This document shows, in pieces, positions 6,449-15,412 of a stretch of 64,000 nt of DNA (the stretch's first letter is position 1; the number at the start of each line of letters is the position of its first letter). This DNA is from CADEED01 sp035525785 (GTDB taxonomy: Bacteria > Pseudomonadota > Gammaproteobacteria > Steroidobacterales > Steroidobacteraceae), in the NCBI GenBank assembly GCA_035525785.1, contig DATLDQ010000126.1, forward strand, positions 3,125-67,124, in the 5' to 3' direction. Under the pieces are notes generated by a model. It made no database searches and was not told the DNA's origin. It saw only the letters and a program-made list of their open reading frames with translations. The position numbers and the translations under genes were made by a program.

Positions 6449-8284
6449 ATGTGCGGAATCGTCGGTGCCATCGCTGAGCGCAACGTAGTCCCCATCCTCA
6501 TGGAGGGACTGCGCCGCCTCGAATATCGCGGCTATGACTCCGCCGGCATCGCGGTGCTGAACGGCACGGCCAAGCTCAAGCGCCTGCGCACCGTCGGCAA
6601 GGTGAAGATGCTCCAGGACGCCATCGAGGCGGACCCGACGCATGGCAAGGTGGGTATCGCGCATACGCGCTGGGCCACGCACGGTGTGCCGTCCGAGCGC
6701 AACGCTCATCCGCACATCTCGCACGACGGCCTGGCCATCGTGCACAACGGCATCATCGAGAACCACGAAGAGCTGCGTGAGGAGCTCAAGAAGCTCGGCT
6801 ACACGTTCACGTCGGAGACCGACACCGAGGTGATCGCGCACCGCGTGCATCACCACATGCAGGCGCAGAAGGACCTGTTCAAGGCCGTGCGCGCCACCGT
6901 CGCCGAGCTCGAGGGCGCGTACGCGCTCGCCGTCGTGAGCGAAGCGGAGCCGGAGCGCATCATCCTGGCGCGCGAAGGCTGCCCGGTGGTCGTCGGCCTG
7001 GGCGTCGACGAGAACTTCGTAGCCTCGGACGTGGCCGCGCTGCTGCCCGTCACGCGCCGCTTCATGTTCCTCGAAGAGGGCGACGTGGCCGACATCCGCC
7101 GCACGTCCATCAAGGTGCTCGACAAGGCCGGCAGCTCGGTGGACCGACCGGTGCGCGAGAGCGAGCTCTCCGCCGACGCTGCGGAAAAGGGCCAGTACCG
7201 CCACTTCATGCTCAAGGAAATCCACGAGCAGCCCCGTGCCGTCGCCGACACGCTGGCCGAACGCGTCGCCAATGGTCGCCTGCTCGAAGCGGCGTTCGGC
7301 CCGGCCGCCACCGAGATCTTCAAACGCACCGAGCACGTGCACATCATCGCGTGCGGTACCAGCTACCACTCGGGCGTGGTGGCACGCTACTTCATCGAGC
7401 AGATCTGCAAGATCTCCTGCACCGTGGAGATCGCGAGCGAATACCGCTACCGCAACCCGGTGGTGCCGCGCAATTCGCTGTTCGTGACGATCTCTCAATC
7501 CGGCGAGACTGCCGACACTCTGGCGGCGCTGCGCCTGGCCAAGCAGGCGGGCTACCTCTCGTCACTGGCCATCTGCAACGTGCCCGAGAGCTCGCTGGTG
7601 CGCGAGTCCGAGCTGGTGATGCTCACGCGCGCGGGCCCGGAAATCGGCGTGGCTTCCACCAAGGCATTCACCACGCAGCTCACCGCGCTCAGCATGCTGG
7701 TGATCGCGCTTGCCAAGCAACGCACGGCCGACGCCGAGCGTGAGCGCAATCTCGTGCAGCGGCTCATCGAGATACCGTCGGTGATCGAGAAAACACTGAC
7801 CCTCGACCCGGTCATCTACAACCTGGCCAAGCGCTTCGCGGACAAGCATCACGCGCTGTTCCTCGGCCGCGGCGCGCTCAGCGCCATCGCCATGGAAGGC
7901 GCGCTCAAGCTCAAGGAAATTTCGTACATCCACGCCGAGGCCTATGCCGCGGGCGAGCTCAAGCACGGCCCATTGGCCCTGGTGGATGCCGACATGCCGG
8001 TCATTACCGTGGCGCCCAACAACGACCTGCTCGAGAAGCTCAAGAGCAACCTCATGGAAGTCCGTGCCCGCGGCGGCGAGCTCATCGTGTTCGCCGACCC
8101 GGAGTCGGGCATCGCAGCTTCGGACGGTGTCACCGTCATCAACATGCCCAAGCACGTGAGCTATTTCCAGGCGCCGGCCGTGTACACCGTGCCACTGCAG
8201 CTGCTGGCGTACCACGTCGCCATCCTCAAGGGCACCGACGTCGATCAGCCGCGCAACCTCGCGAAGTCGGTTACTGTCGAGTAA
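6449..8284 (+). CDS. glmS: GlmS, glutamine--fructose-6-phosphate aminotransferase
   Basis: 611 residues, the normal length. It converts fructose-6-P and glutamine to glucosamine-6-P, the first committed step to UDP-GlcNAc. Cys2 of MCGIVGA is the N-terminal nucleophile of the glutaminase domain; RRLEYRGYDSAG, HTRWATHG and a GYTFTSETDTEV segment follow. The C-terminal half has two SIS sugar-isomerase domains (ACGTSYHSG, SQSGETADT, GRGALSAIAMEGALKLKE) and the classic C-terminal PRNLAKSVTVE. Pathway partner glmU is at the start of the window. The start is fixed by Cys2. Confidence 0.98.
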   Translation: MCGIVGAIAERNVVPILMEGLRRLEYRGYDSAGIAVLNGTAKLKRLRTVGKVKMLQDAIEADPTHGKVGIAHTRWATHGVPSERNAHPHISHDGLAIVHNGIIENHEELREELKKLGYTFTSETDTEVIAHRVHHHMQAQKDLFKAVRATVAELEGAYALAVVSEAEPERIILAREGCPVVVGLGVDENFVASDVAALLPVTRRFMFLEEGDVADIRRTSIKVLDKAGSSVDRPVRESELSADAAEKGQYRHFMLKEIHEQPRAVADTLAERVANGRLLEAAFGPAATEIFKRTEHVHIIACGTSYHSGVVARYFIEQICKISCTVEIASEYRYRNPVVPRNSLFVTISQSGETADTLAALRLAKQAGYLSSLAICNVPESSLVRESELVMLTRAGPEIGVASTKAFTTQLTALSMLVIALAKQRTADAERERNLVQRLIEIPSVIEKTLTLDPVIYNLAKRFADKHHALFLGRGALSAIAMEGALKLKEISYIHAEAYAAGELKHGPLALVDADMPVITVAPNNDLLEKLKSNLMEVRARGGELIVFADPESGIAASDGVTVINMPKHVSYFQAPAVYTVPLQLLAYHVAILKGTDVDQPRNLAKSVTVE

Positions 8285-8309
8285 TGGCAAAGCAGGGGCG
8301 CAACAGCTG

Positions 8310-8573
8310 ATGGATCGCAAGACGGCCGAACAGATCGTTGCGCTGGTGAACAGCATGATCGACCAGCTGATCAGCACGCTGGAACCGGTGGAGCACGCGC
8401 TCACGCCCGAAGAGTTCGCCGGCTACAAGCGCGGCATCGGCAAGGTCATCACCACGTTCGATGTCGAGATCATCGAACGCGTGGCCCGCGAATATCCCGA
8501 TCTCATCCCGTCCGACGACGAGCCGGATTCTCCGGCCACCGAGCCGGTTCCGCCCAAGGCCTCGCACAACTGA
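8310..8573 (+). CDS. Small acidic hypothetical protein
   Basis: 87 residues, predicted mostly helical, with a disordered proline- and acid-rich tail (DDEPDSPATEPVPPKASHN). 'LVNSMIDQLISTLEPVEHALTPEEFAGYKRGIGKVI' resembles small uncharacterised proteins that sit beside housekeeping genes in gammaproteobacteria. No signal peptide, no enzyme motif. It follows glmS by 25 bases on the same strand and may be cotranscribed. Confidence 0.6.
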   Translation: MDRKTAEQIVALVNSMIDQLISTLEPVEHALTPEEFAGYKRGIGKVITTFDVEIIERVAREYPDLIPSDDEPDSPATEPVPPKASHN

Positions 8574-8625
8574 CCTGAGTTCCGCGGGCGCGCTCGCCTC
8601 GACCGGATGTGCCATCCTTCCGGTG

Positions 8626-9489
8626 ATGGGTGCACTAACTATTCTGCCTTTCGTACTGCTGCTGATCGCGGTAATCGGCCTATGGGTGCACCGCGTCGTC
8701 TGGATAGGCGCGCTGGTCGCCGCCGTGGCCGCGGGCTACTACACCGGGGCATTGCAGGGGCTGGCCGCCCTATGGATGGCGATCGCCGCTGCGCTCGCGT
8801 GGCTCTACGCCTGGGCCCGCGATCGCGCCAGGTCACCAGTCGATCGCGCACTGCAGGCCGTCACCGGCGTGGTGTTCTTCGCCTACGCGCTCGCCATGGC
8901 TTTGCCCCTGTTGCCTGGTTTCATACGCGTCGAGCTGGTGGCGCCGCAGGCGTTGTCCGCCGGCGCACAATCCTATGGTATTGCCGTCGGCTTCCCCAAG
9001 GTGGTCGCGGGCCTCCTGATACTCGGTCTCATCAACCCGGTGCTTTCGCGCCGCGGCCTGGGCGGCGTGCTCGCCAAATCGCTGCCGGTGTGGATCTTCA
9101 CCACCCTGCTGGTGATGATCTTCACGCTCGTCATGGGGTACACCGCCTTCGCCCCCAAGTGGACTTCGCTGTTCCTGCTCTGGGCGCCCATCAATCTGTT
9201 CTTCACCTGTCTCGCCGAGGAAGCCTTCTTCCGCGCATACGTGCAGCACGAGCTCGCGTGCGCCTCACGGGCTTCGTTCATGCCCGGCGTCGCGCTGGTG
9301 ATCGCCGCTGCGCTGTTCGGTCTGCTCCACTACCAGGGTGGCGCGGCCTATGTGATCGCGGGTGTCCTCGCCGGACTCGGGTATGGCTGGGCATTCCTGC
9401 GCACCCGGCGCGTCGAAGCAGCCATGGCCGTGCATTTCGGCGTCAACGCCACGCACTTCCTGCTGTTCGTGTATCCCACTCTCGCCTGA
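8626..9489 (+). CDS. CPBP-family intramembrane glutamic protease
   Basis: 287 residues from ATG 8626, placed here because the upstream part of the open frame overlaps the preceding gene and lacks membrane character. About eight hydrophobic segments. The three CPBP (Rce1/Abi) motifs are in order near the C-terminus: EEAFFR (about residue 198), FGLLHYQGG and HFGVNATH; the Glu pair and two His/Asn residues form the membrane-embedded active site. In bacteria these proteins process peptides or confer immunity; the substrate here is unknown. It is convergent with rimO. Confidence 0.88.
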   Translation: MGALTILPFVLLLIAVIGLWVHRVVWIGALVAAVAAGYYTGALQGLAALWMAIAAALAWLYAWARDRARSPVDRALQAVTGVVFFAYALAMALPLLPGFIRVELVAPQALSAGAQSYGIAVGFPKVVAGLLILGLINPVLSRRGLGGVLAKSLPVWIFTTLLVMIFTLVMGYTAFAPKWTSLFLLWAPINLFFTCLAEEAFFRAYVQHELACASRASFMPGVALVIAAALFGLLHYQGGAAYVIAGVLAGLGYGWAFLRTRRVEAAMAVHFGVNATHFLLFVYPTLA

Positions 9490-9531
9490 TCCCGCAGTCC
9501 AGCGCGTTCGGGCGCGATTGCACGAGAAAGA

Positions 9532-10857
9532 TCAGTTGGCGCGCGCGATCTTCGCTTCGAGATCGTGGTCGCCCGAACCCGTGATTTCCACGTCGACGAA
9601 CTCGCCCGGCGGAAGCTTGCCGCCTTTCCTGATGACCACCACGCCGTCGATCTCGGGGGCGTCGGCCATGCTGCGCGCGATGGCGGTGTTGCCGTCGATC
9701 GCGTCCACCAGCACCTGCATGCGATGGCCCACCTTGGCCGCGAGCCTGGCGGCGCTGATCGCGGCGGATTTCTGCATGAAGCGCGCGAGGCGTTCTTCCT
9801 GCACCTCGACGGGCACGTGCGGCGCGATGTCGTTCGCGGCCGCGCCTTCCACGGGCGAATACTTGAAGGCGCCGACACGGTCGAGCTGCGCTTCATCGAG
9901 CCAGGCCAGCAGCTCCTCGAATTCGGCTTCGGTCTCTCCCGGGAAGCCGACGATGAAAGTGGATCGGATGGCGAGGTCCGGGCACACCTCGCGCCAGGCC
10001 TTGATGCGGTTCAGGGTCTTGTCGACGAGACCAGGACGCTTCATGCGCTTGAGCACCGACGGGCTGCCGTGCTGGAACGGGATGTCGAGGTACGGCAGCA
10101 CCTTGCGCTCGGCCATCAGCGGGATCACGTCATCCACGTGTGGATAGGGGTACACGTAGTGCATGCGCACCCAGATGCCGAGCTCGCCCAGGCCCTTCGC
10201 GAGATCGTGGAAGCGCGCCGCATAGCGCTGCCCGCGCCATTCCGCCGCCGCGTACTTGATGTCGACGCCGTATGCCGAGGTGTCCTGCGAGATGACCAGC
10301 AGCTCCTTCACGCCGGCGCGCGCCAGCTTCTCGCCTTCGCGCAGAACCTCGTCGATGGGGCGCGAAGCCAGCAAGCCACGCATCGACGGGATGATGCAGA
10401 AGCTGCACTTGTTGTTGCAGCCCTCGGAGATCTTCAGGTACGCGTAGTGGCGCGGCGTGAGCTTGATGCCCTGCGGAGGCACGAGATCGACGAACGGATC
10501 GTGCTTCGGCGGCAGGTGTTCGTGCACGGCGCCGAGCACGTCTTCATAGGCATGCGGCCCCGTGACCTTGAGCACGCGCGGATGCCTCTCGAGGATGCGC
10601 TCGGGACGCGCGCCGAGACAACCGGTGACGATGACCTTGCCGTTCTGCTCGAGCGCTTCGCCGATCGCGTCGAGCGACTCGTCCACCGCGGAGTCGATGA
10701 AGCCGCAGGTGTTCACCACCACCACGTCGGCCGCGTCATACGACGGCGCCACCTGGTAACCCTCGGCGCGCAGCTGCGTGATGATGCGTTCGGAATCCAC
10801 GAGCGCCTTGGGGCACCCGAGACTCACGAACCCGACTTTTGGCTGGCGGCGGCTCAT
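9532..10857 (-). CDS. rimO: RimO, ribosomal protein S12 methylthiotransferase
   Basis: 441 residues. It adds a methylthio group to the conserved aspartate of ribosomal protein S12. The N-terminal UPF0004 domain shows VGFVSLGCPKALVDSERI, NTCGFIDSA and VTGCLGARP, whose cysteines bind one 4Fe-4S cluster; the radical-SAM motif is EGCNNKCSFCIIPSMRG. A C-terminal TRAM domain follows (about residues 370-441). The VSLGCPKA start separates RimO from the tRNA enzyme MiaB. A TACAAT hexamer (minus strand, 10870-10875) ends 12 bases before the ATG, and no Shine-Dalgarno sequence is visible. Confidence 0.97.
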   Translation of the reverse strand: MSRRQPKVGFVSLGCPKALVDSERIITQLRAEGYQVAPSYDAADVVVVNTCGFIDSAVDESLDAIGEALEQNGKVIVTGCLGARPERILERHPRVLKVTGPHAYEDVLGAVHEHLPPKHDPFVDLVPPQGIKLTPRHYAYLKISEGCNNKCSFCIIPSMRGLLASRPIDEVLREGEKLARAGVKELLVISQDTSAYGVDIKYAAAEWRGQRYAARFHDLAKGLGELGIWVRMHYVYPYPHVDDVIPLMAERKVLPYLDIPFQHGSPSVLKRMKRPGLVDKTLNRIKAWREVCPDLAIRSTFIVGFPGETEAEFEELLAWLDEAQLDRVGAFKYSPVEGAAANDIAPHVPVEVQEERLARFMQKSAAISAARLAAKVGHRMQVLVDAIDGNTAIARSMADAPEIDGVVVIRKGGKLPPGEFVDVEITGSGDHDLEAKIARAN

Positions 10858-10936
10858 AAAAGGGGCGCGATTGTACAGGCGGCGCCCGCTGCGCGCATGC
10901 GGATAACCCTGCCTGATAGCCCACCGCGTTGATCCT

Positions 10937-10942
10937 TATAAC
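10937..10942 (+). promoter_or_regulatory. Candidate -10 box of the TonB-domain gene
   Basis: TATAAC lies 42 bases before the ATG at 10985. The -35 candidate 17 bases upstream (TGATAG, 10914-10919) is weak. It sits in the 127-base divergent region between rimO and the TonB-domain gene. Confidence 0.35.
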
Positions 10943-10984
10943 CGCGGGAAATTGGCTGTGTTCTCACAGGTTTCGGAGGGTCGC

Positions 10985-11617
10985 ATGAACGCGAGCGTTG
11001 CTGAAAGACGCCCCATGGGTGCATTAGGTCGAATGAGCATGGTCGCGGGGCTGCACGTGGCCGCCCTGTACCTGATCGCGAGCAGTCTGGGCATCGTGCC
11101 GCCGCTGGTGCCGGACAAGGTGGTGGACACCAGGCTCGTCGACGAAACGCCGCCTCCCGAGGACACCCCACCGATCCCGCAGCCGCGGAATCTCGAGCCG
11201 CCGACGCTGGTCGCGCAGACGCCCGAAGTGCTGCCCGACGATGCCTTCCAGCTCGACTCTCTCATCGTCGAGTTCAGGGACGATCCGCCGGTGGTGCCTC
11301 CCGTGCAGCCGCCCGTGCACGAAGCGCAGCTCATGGGCGTCCGCATGGATTCGCGCTACCCGCTCACCCAGCCCAACTATCCGCTGACCGACATCCGCCA
11401 GGGCAACGAGGGCACCGCCGAGATCGAAGTGTACGTGCTGCCCAGCGGACGCATCGGCGACGCGCGTATCGTGAAGAGCGCGGGCTCACCCACCCTGGAC
11501 CAGTCGGCCATCGAAGAAGCGAAGCGCCGGTGGCGCCTGCTGCCCGCCACGCGCGATGGCGAGCCTTATGCGCAGTGGCACCGGCTCAAGGTGACGTTCA
11601 ACCTGAGGAATCGCTGA
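10985..11617 (+). CDS. TonB C-terminal-domain protein
   Basis: 210 residues from ATG 10985, chosen for the strong ribosome-binding site GGAGGGTCGC just upstream. One membrane anchor (about 17-36), then a long proline-rich periplasmic spacer (PPPEDTPPIPQP, VVPPVQPPV), then a TonB-family C-terminal domain (about 125-210: 'YPLTQPNYPLTDIRQGNEGTAEIEVYVLPSGRIGDARIVKSAG ... WRLLPATRDGEPY'). Such proteins pass proton-motive force to outer-membrane receptors, but no exbB/exbD or receptor gene is adjacent. A second, very different TonB-domain protein is encoded at 45400-47619. Confidence 0.85.
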   Translation: MNASVAERRPMGALGRMSMVAGLHVAALYLIASSLGIVPPLVPDKVVDTRLVDETPPPEDTPPIPQPRNLEPPTLVAQTPEVLPDDAFQLDSLIVEFRDDPPVVPPVQPPVHEAQLMGVRMDSRYPLTQPNYPLTDIRQGNEGTAEIEVYVLPSGRIGDARIVKSAGSPTLDQSAIEEAKRRWRLLPATRDGEPYAQWHRLKVTFNLRNR

Positions 11618-11626
11618 GGAGGGCGG

Positions 11627-11809
11627 TCAGCCGGATGGCGGCGCCGGCTCGGCCGGCGCTGCGTCCGCCGGCTGGTGCAGATCGGCGGGCGGCACGTGGT
11701 GCTGGCAGTAGCGCAGTATGAAGAACATGCTGATCGCGCCCACCGGCACCAGAATCCAGGGCCACTTGGACCCCTTCCTGCTCTTGTCGGACTCGTTGGC
11801 CTCGCTCAT
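11627..11809 (-). CDS. Small single-pass membrane protein
   Basis: 60 residues from the ATG at 11809, preferred over GTG 11821 because GGGGAG lies six bases upstream of it. A short charged N-terminus (SEANESDKSRKGSKWPW) is followed by one TM helix (about 19-36) and a proline/alanine-rich tail with HHVPPAD. Function unknown. It is convergent with the TonB-domain gene, nine bases from its stop. Confidence 0.6.
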   Translation of the reverse strand: MSEANESDKSRKGSKWPWILVPVGAISMFFILRYCQHHVPPADLHQPADAAPAEPAPPSG

Positions 11810-11891
11810 CGCGCTCCCCACATCGATTAGACTCGCACTCTAGTTTTCCGGCCGTCCGGCCGCAACCTCAAAAGAGTGACGGGTTTCCTGA

Positions 11892-12323
11892 ATGCAGCTT
11901 GCCGTACGTATCGTCGCGCTCGCCGCCCGGCTGCTGCTCGCGCTCGGCGTGGTCTGCCTGTTGTTAGGCGCGTATCTCGCCTGGCAGTCCATGAGCTTCT
12001 CGCAGAAGGCCGTGGCGACCACCGGCACGGTGGTTAGTTACTTCGAGCACGACGTGGACGGCAAGAAGCGCTACCGGCCGCGCGTGCGTTTCGTCACGGG
12101 CGACGGCGGCATCTACTCGGTGCCCGGGCAGATGGACTACGCGTCGCAGCGCATCCCCGTGGGTACCGTGGTGCCGGTGCAATATCAGCCCGCGGATCCG
12201 AACAAGATCCGCATCGCGACGTTCTTCGACAACTGGTTAGGCGCGGCGATCGCGGCCGGCGTGGGCCTCGTGTCGATGGCGGGCGGCGTGCTGGTGCGGC
12301 GTTCTACCAAGCGCGCGCGATGA
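11892..12323 (+). CDS. DUF3592 membrane protein
   Basis: 143 residues with TM segments at both ends (about 13-33 and 113-132) enclosing a soluble beta-rich domain: 'TTGTVVSYFEHDVDGKKRYRPRVRFVTGDGGIYSV ... GTVVPVQYQPADPNKIRIATFFDNW', the DUF3592 pattern. Function unknown. Two in-frame Leu-Gly codon pairs use the rare TTA codon, one in a TTGTTAGG octamer (11961-11968). Its stop overlaps the methyltransferase start (ATGA). Confidence 0.82.
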   Translation: MQLAVRIVALAARLLLALGVVCLLLGAYLAWQSMSFSQKAVATTGTVVSYFEHDVDGKKRYRPRVRFVTGDGGIYSVPGQMDYASQRIPVGTVVPVQYQPADPNKIRIATFFDNWLGAAIAAGVGLVSMAGGVLVRRSTKRAR

Positions 12324-12907
12324 GCAAGCCGTTCGACCGCGACTATTACCAACGCTTCTATTTCGACCCGCGCACGGCTGTGGTTTCGCGCGCCGAGATG
12401 AACGCGCGCGCGAAACTCATAGCCGCCTACTCCGAGCACATCGGCTTGCCGGTACGCCGCATGCTCGACGCTGGCTGCGGCATCGGTCTGCTGCGCACGC
12501 CGTTGCAACGCGCGTTCCCGCGCGCGACGTACCTCGGTCTCGAATACAGCGAATACCTGTGCGAGCGCTACGGTTGGCAGCAAGGTTCGCTGGCTACGTT
12601 CGCCGCCGATCCCTTCGATCTCGTGGTCTGCTACGACGTCCTGCAGTACCTCGACGATCGCACCGCGTCGCGCGCGCTGGCCAACCTCGCGCGTCTCACG
12701 CGCGGTGTGCTCTATCTTTCGGCGCTCACCGAGCGCGACTGGCGCGAGAACTGCGACCGCACACGCACCGACCGCGAGGTGCACCTCCGTGACGCGGAGT
12801 GGTATGCGCGGCGGCTGCGGCGCCATTTCAAGCCGAGCGGCGCCGGCTTCTGGGTGAGGCGGGGTTCGCCGCTCACCACCTGGGAAATGGAAACCGCCGC
12901 CGTCTGA
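12320..12907 (+). CDS. Class I SAM-dependent methyltransferase
   Basis: 195 residues. Motif I 'RMLDAGCGIGLLRTPL' (about residue 49) binds S-adenosylmethionine; 'TYLGLEYSEYLCERYGWQ' and 'PFDLVVCYDVLQYLDD' match motifs II and III/IV of the Rossmann-like fold. The substrate is not recognisable. It is translationally coupled to the DUF3592 gene, but I know of no functional link. Confidence 0.85.
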   Translation: MSKPFDRDYYQRFYFDPRTAVVSRAEMNARAKLIAAYSEHIGLPVRRMLDAGCGIGLLRTPLQRAFPRATYLGLEYSEYLCERYGWQQGSLATFAADPFDLVVCYDVLQYLDDRTASRALANLARLTRGVLYLSALTERDWRENCDRTRTDREVHLRDAEWYARRLRRHFKPSGAGFWVRRGSPLTTWEMETAAV

Positions 12908-12946
12908 GCAGGCTCGGCCGCGCGGCGATGCGGTATGCTGCGGCGC

Positions 12947-13132
12947 ATGCCAGCTCCCGTCCTGCCCGTCGATGCCGCCCGAGGAGACGCGCGTCACCGC
13001 GACGTGCGCGCGCAAGTCTTCGCCGCCGTGCCCCAGCGGCGCGCTTCGCTGGGCAAGCGGCTCTTCTGGCGAGTGGTGCTGGCCGTGGCGCGCGTGCCCG
13101 GCGCCGTCAAACTACTGCGCCGTGGTAGCTGA
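12947..13132 (+). CDS. Small basic protein with C-terminal amphipathic helix
   Basis: 61 residues from ATG 12947, ending one base before the next gene's ATG (TGACATG). The N-terminal half is polar; the C-terminal half (RASLGKRLFWRVVLAVARVPGAVKLLRRGS) is a basic, hydrophobic helix that could bind membranes. A TATGCT hexamer (12934-12939) ends seven bases before the ATG, consistent with a leaderless transcript. No homologue comes to mind, and chance is possible in such GC-rich DNA. Confidence 0.45.
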   Translation: MPAPVLPVDAARGDARHRDVRAQVFAAVPQRRASLGKRLFWRVVLAVARVPGAVKLLRRGS

Positions 13133-13133
13133 C

Positions 13134-13574
13134 ATGCGCAGCCTTCCCTGGATCCTCGGCGTCGTCGCCGGCTTCGGTCTCACCGTGCAGGTGGGCATGA
13201 ACTCGCAGCTGCGCAAGGTGCTGCAGAGCGCGAACCTCGCGGCACTCATCAGCTTCACCGTGGGCACCGCCGCGCTCGTCATGCTCATCTTCATCATGCG
13301 CACGCCCCTGCCGGCGCGCGCCACTTTCGCCGTGGTGCCCTGGTGGGCCTGGCTGGGCGGCTTGCTCGGCGCGTTCTACGTGGCCAGTTCGACAGTCGTC
13401 GCCGTCGAGCTCGGGGCCTCCACGCTGCTGGGCCTGGCGCTGCTCGGGCAGCTGGCCACCGCGCTGGTCATCGACCACTTTGGCTGGCTGGGCCTACCGG
13501 TAAATCCCATCACCTGGGCGCGCCTGGCGGGCGTAGCCTTGCTGGGTGCAGGAGTGTGGCTGGTCTCGCGTTGA
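13134..13574 (+). CDS. DMT-superfamily YdcZ/DUF606 transporter
   Basis: 146 residues with five hydrophobic segments and the YdcZ (DUF606) pattern: 'GFGLTVQVGMNSQLRK' near the start, 'PWWAWLGGLLGAFYVASSTV' in the middle and 'HFGWLGLPVNPITWARLAGVALLGAGVWLV' at the end. This is half the size of a standard ten-TM drug/metabolite transporter, as is normal for this family, which probably works as a dimer. Substrate unknown. Confidence 0.85.
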   Translation: MRSLPWILGVVAGFGLTVQVGMNSQLRKVLQSANLAALISFTVGTAALVMLIFIMRTPLPARATFAVVPWWAWLGGLLGAFYVASSTVVAVELGASTLLGLALLGQLATALVIDHFGWLGLPVNPITWARLAGVALLGAGVWLVSR

Positions 13575-13616
13575 ACTTTTGCGTCGCGCGAGGCGACTCA
13601 GCAAGAGGGAGGGCTC

Positions 13617-15404
13617 ATGAACATTTCGGCCCGCATCACGACCCGGTCGGCGAGCATCGTCCTGGCTTTACTGTTCTGCGCCGGCGTCGCCGCGCATCCC
13701 GACGCGGTGGGCACGCGCTTCGTCGCGCCTACCGGTGACGATCGGGGCGACTGCGACAGCAATCACGACCCCTGCAAAACCCTCCAGTACGCATTGACGC
13801 GCGTGCGTCCCGGCGACGCCATCAAGCTCGCGGCCGGCACCTACGAGCTCTCGAACGTGGACATCGAGGCGCTGGCGATCGGCAAAGAAGGCGTGCGCGG
13901 CGGATATTCCGCCCAAGACCACTTCGCCATCCAGAACGCGGAGACCAACCCCACGCGCGTGTCCGGCGTGCCCGACGAATATCGCAACAACTTCATTGCG
14001 CACGGCTTCACCGTCGTCGACGTGGCCGGTAGCACACTGCCGCGCATCGTCGCCGCCAAAGTCTCGGCGCCCACCCAGTGCGCTTCCGGATTCGCCGGGC
14101 CATTCCCGTGTCACAACATCGACTATCTCGCCCAGGTGCAGCTGCAGGAGATCCCGACGCAGCCGGTCAGCGCCAGCGAGATCTGGGGCTTCGTCGACGC
14201 CGATGACGGCCGTGAGTACGCCATCCTCGGCCATCGCAACGGCACGGTGATCGTCGACGTCACCACGCCGGGCACACCCGTGGTGGTCGGCAACATCGCC
14301 GGCAATCCGTCGCTGTGGCGCGAGGTGAAGGTGCTGCAGATCGCGCAGCCCGGCGGGCCCCACCGCGCCTACGCCTACGTGACCACCGAGGCGCCGGGCG
14401 GGGGGTTGCAGATCATCGACCTCACCAATCTACCCGCGAGCATCGCGCTGGCCAACACGCTGGCCGAGTTCAGCACCTCGCACACGCTGTACATCTCGAA
14501 CATCGACTACGCGACCAACCTCGCATTGCCGGGCCGGCAGCCCTTCCTCTTCATCGCGGGGTCCAACGTCAACGGCGGTGCCTATCGTATCTATGACCTC
14601 ACCAACCCGGTGGCGCCGGTGCTGGTCACGTCCGCGCCTGCGGGGACGGGCTATATGCACGACTCCACGTCGATGCTGATCACCGACAACCGCACCACCC
14701 AATGCGTCAACGCGCACAACCCCTGCGAGGTGCTCGTCGATTTCAACGAGACTTCGGTGGATCTCTGGGACGTAACGGATAAAGCTGCGCCCGCGCGTCT
14801 CAGTACCACCACGTATCCGACCGCGACCTACGTGCACAGCGGCTGGCCCACCGCCGACCAGCGTTACATCGTCGTGCACGACGAGCTCGACGAGATACGC
14901 CTCGGATTACGCACGCAGATCTACACGCTCGACGTCGGCGATCTGCGCGTGCCGAATCTCGTGACGTCATACACGGGCGGCACCACGACGACGGATCACA
15001 ACGGCTACACCATCGGCAATCGCTACTACGTCTCGCACTACAAGCGTGGCCTCGTGATCTTCGACGTCGGCAATCCGCGGGCGCTCTCCGAGATTGGCTC
15101 GTTCGACACTTACGTGTCTCCGTCGGCCAATTCCGCGGGCACCGATGGGGCCTGGGGCGTCTATCCATTCCTGCCGTCGGGGACGCTGCTGGTCAGCGAC
15201 ATCGAGAACGGATTGTTCCTGCTGAAGAAGAACGAAACCTTGCCGCCGCCGGCCGTCACTCCACCAGGCTCGAACAATCCACCGGCATCGAGTGGCGGTG
15301 GTGGCGGTGGCGGTGGTGGCGGAACGCTCGGCGCGCGCGATCTCGCCATATTGCTTTTGTTGGCGGGGTTCGCGATGGTACGCGCCCGTCGAAAGCCCAC
15401 GTAG
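13617..15404 (+). CDS. Choice-of-anchor B surface protein with GlyGly-CTERM tail
   Basis: 595 residues with a signal peptide (to about residue 26). An N-terminal segment 'CDSNHDPCKTLQYALTRVRPGDAIKLAAGTY' looks like the start of a parallel beta-helix (DUF1565-type) repeat. Residues about 160-510 form the choice-of-anchor B beta-propeller-like domain (repeated 'hhIDhTxPxxPxxVG' strands, HDSTSMLITDNR, DHNGYTIGNRYYVSHYKRGLVIFDV). The C-terminus has a run of glycines, GTLGARDLAILLLLAGFAMV and a basic end: the GlyGly-CTERM signal cut by rhombosortase. It should end up at the cell surface. A GAGGGAGG ribosome-binding site precedes the ATG. Confidence 0.88.
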   Translation: MNISARITTRSASIVLALLFCAGVAAHPDAVGTRFVAPTGDDRGDCDSNHDPCKTLQYALTRVRPGDAIKLAAGTYELSNVDIEALAIGKEGVRGGYSAQDHFAIQNAETNPTRVSGVPDEYRNNFIAHGFTVVDVAGSTLPRIVAAKVSAPTQCASGFAGPFPCHNIDYLAQVQLQEIPTQPVSASEIWGFVDADDGREYAILGHRNGTVIVDVTTPGTPVVVGNIAGNPSLWREVKVLQIAQPGGPHRAYAYVTTEAPGGGLQIIDLTNLPASIALANTLAEFSTSHTLYISNIDYATNLALPGRQPFLFIAGSNVNGGAYRIYDLTNPVAPVLVTSAPAGTGYMHDSTSMLITDNRTTQCVNAHNPCEVLVDFNETSVDLWDVTDKAAPARLSTTTYPTATYVHSGWPTADQRYIVVHDELDEIRLGLRTQIYTLDVGDLRVPNLVTSYTGGTTTTDHNGYTIGNRYYVSHYKRGLVIFDVGNPRALSEIGSFDTYVSPSANSAGTDGAWGVYPFLPSGTLLVSDIENGLFLLKKNETLPPPAVTPPGSNNPPASSGGGGGGGGGGTLGARDLAILLLLAGFAMVRARRKPT

Positions 15405-15412
15405 AGACCCAC

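Noticed and set aside
9565..10932. Plus-strand open frame of 455 codons
   Set aside because: It is the antisense of rimO, whose Fe-S motifs are unmistakable.
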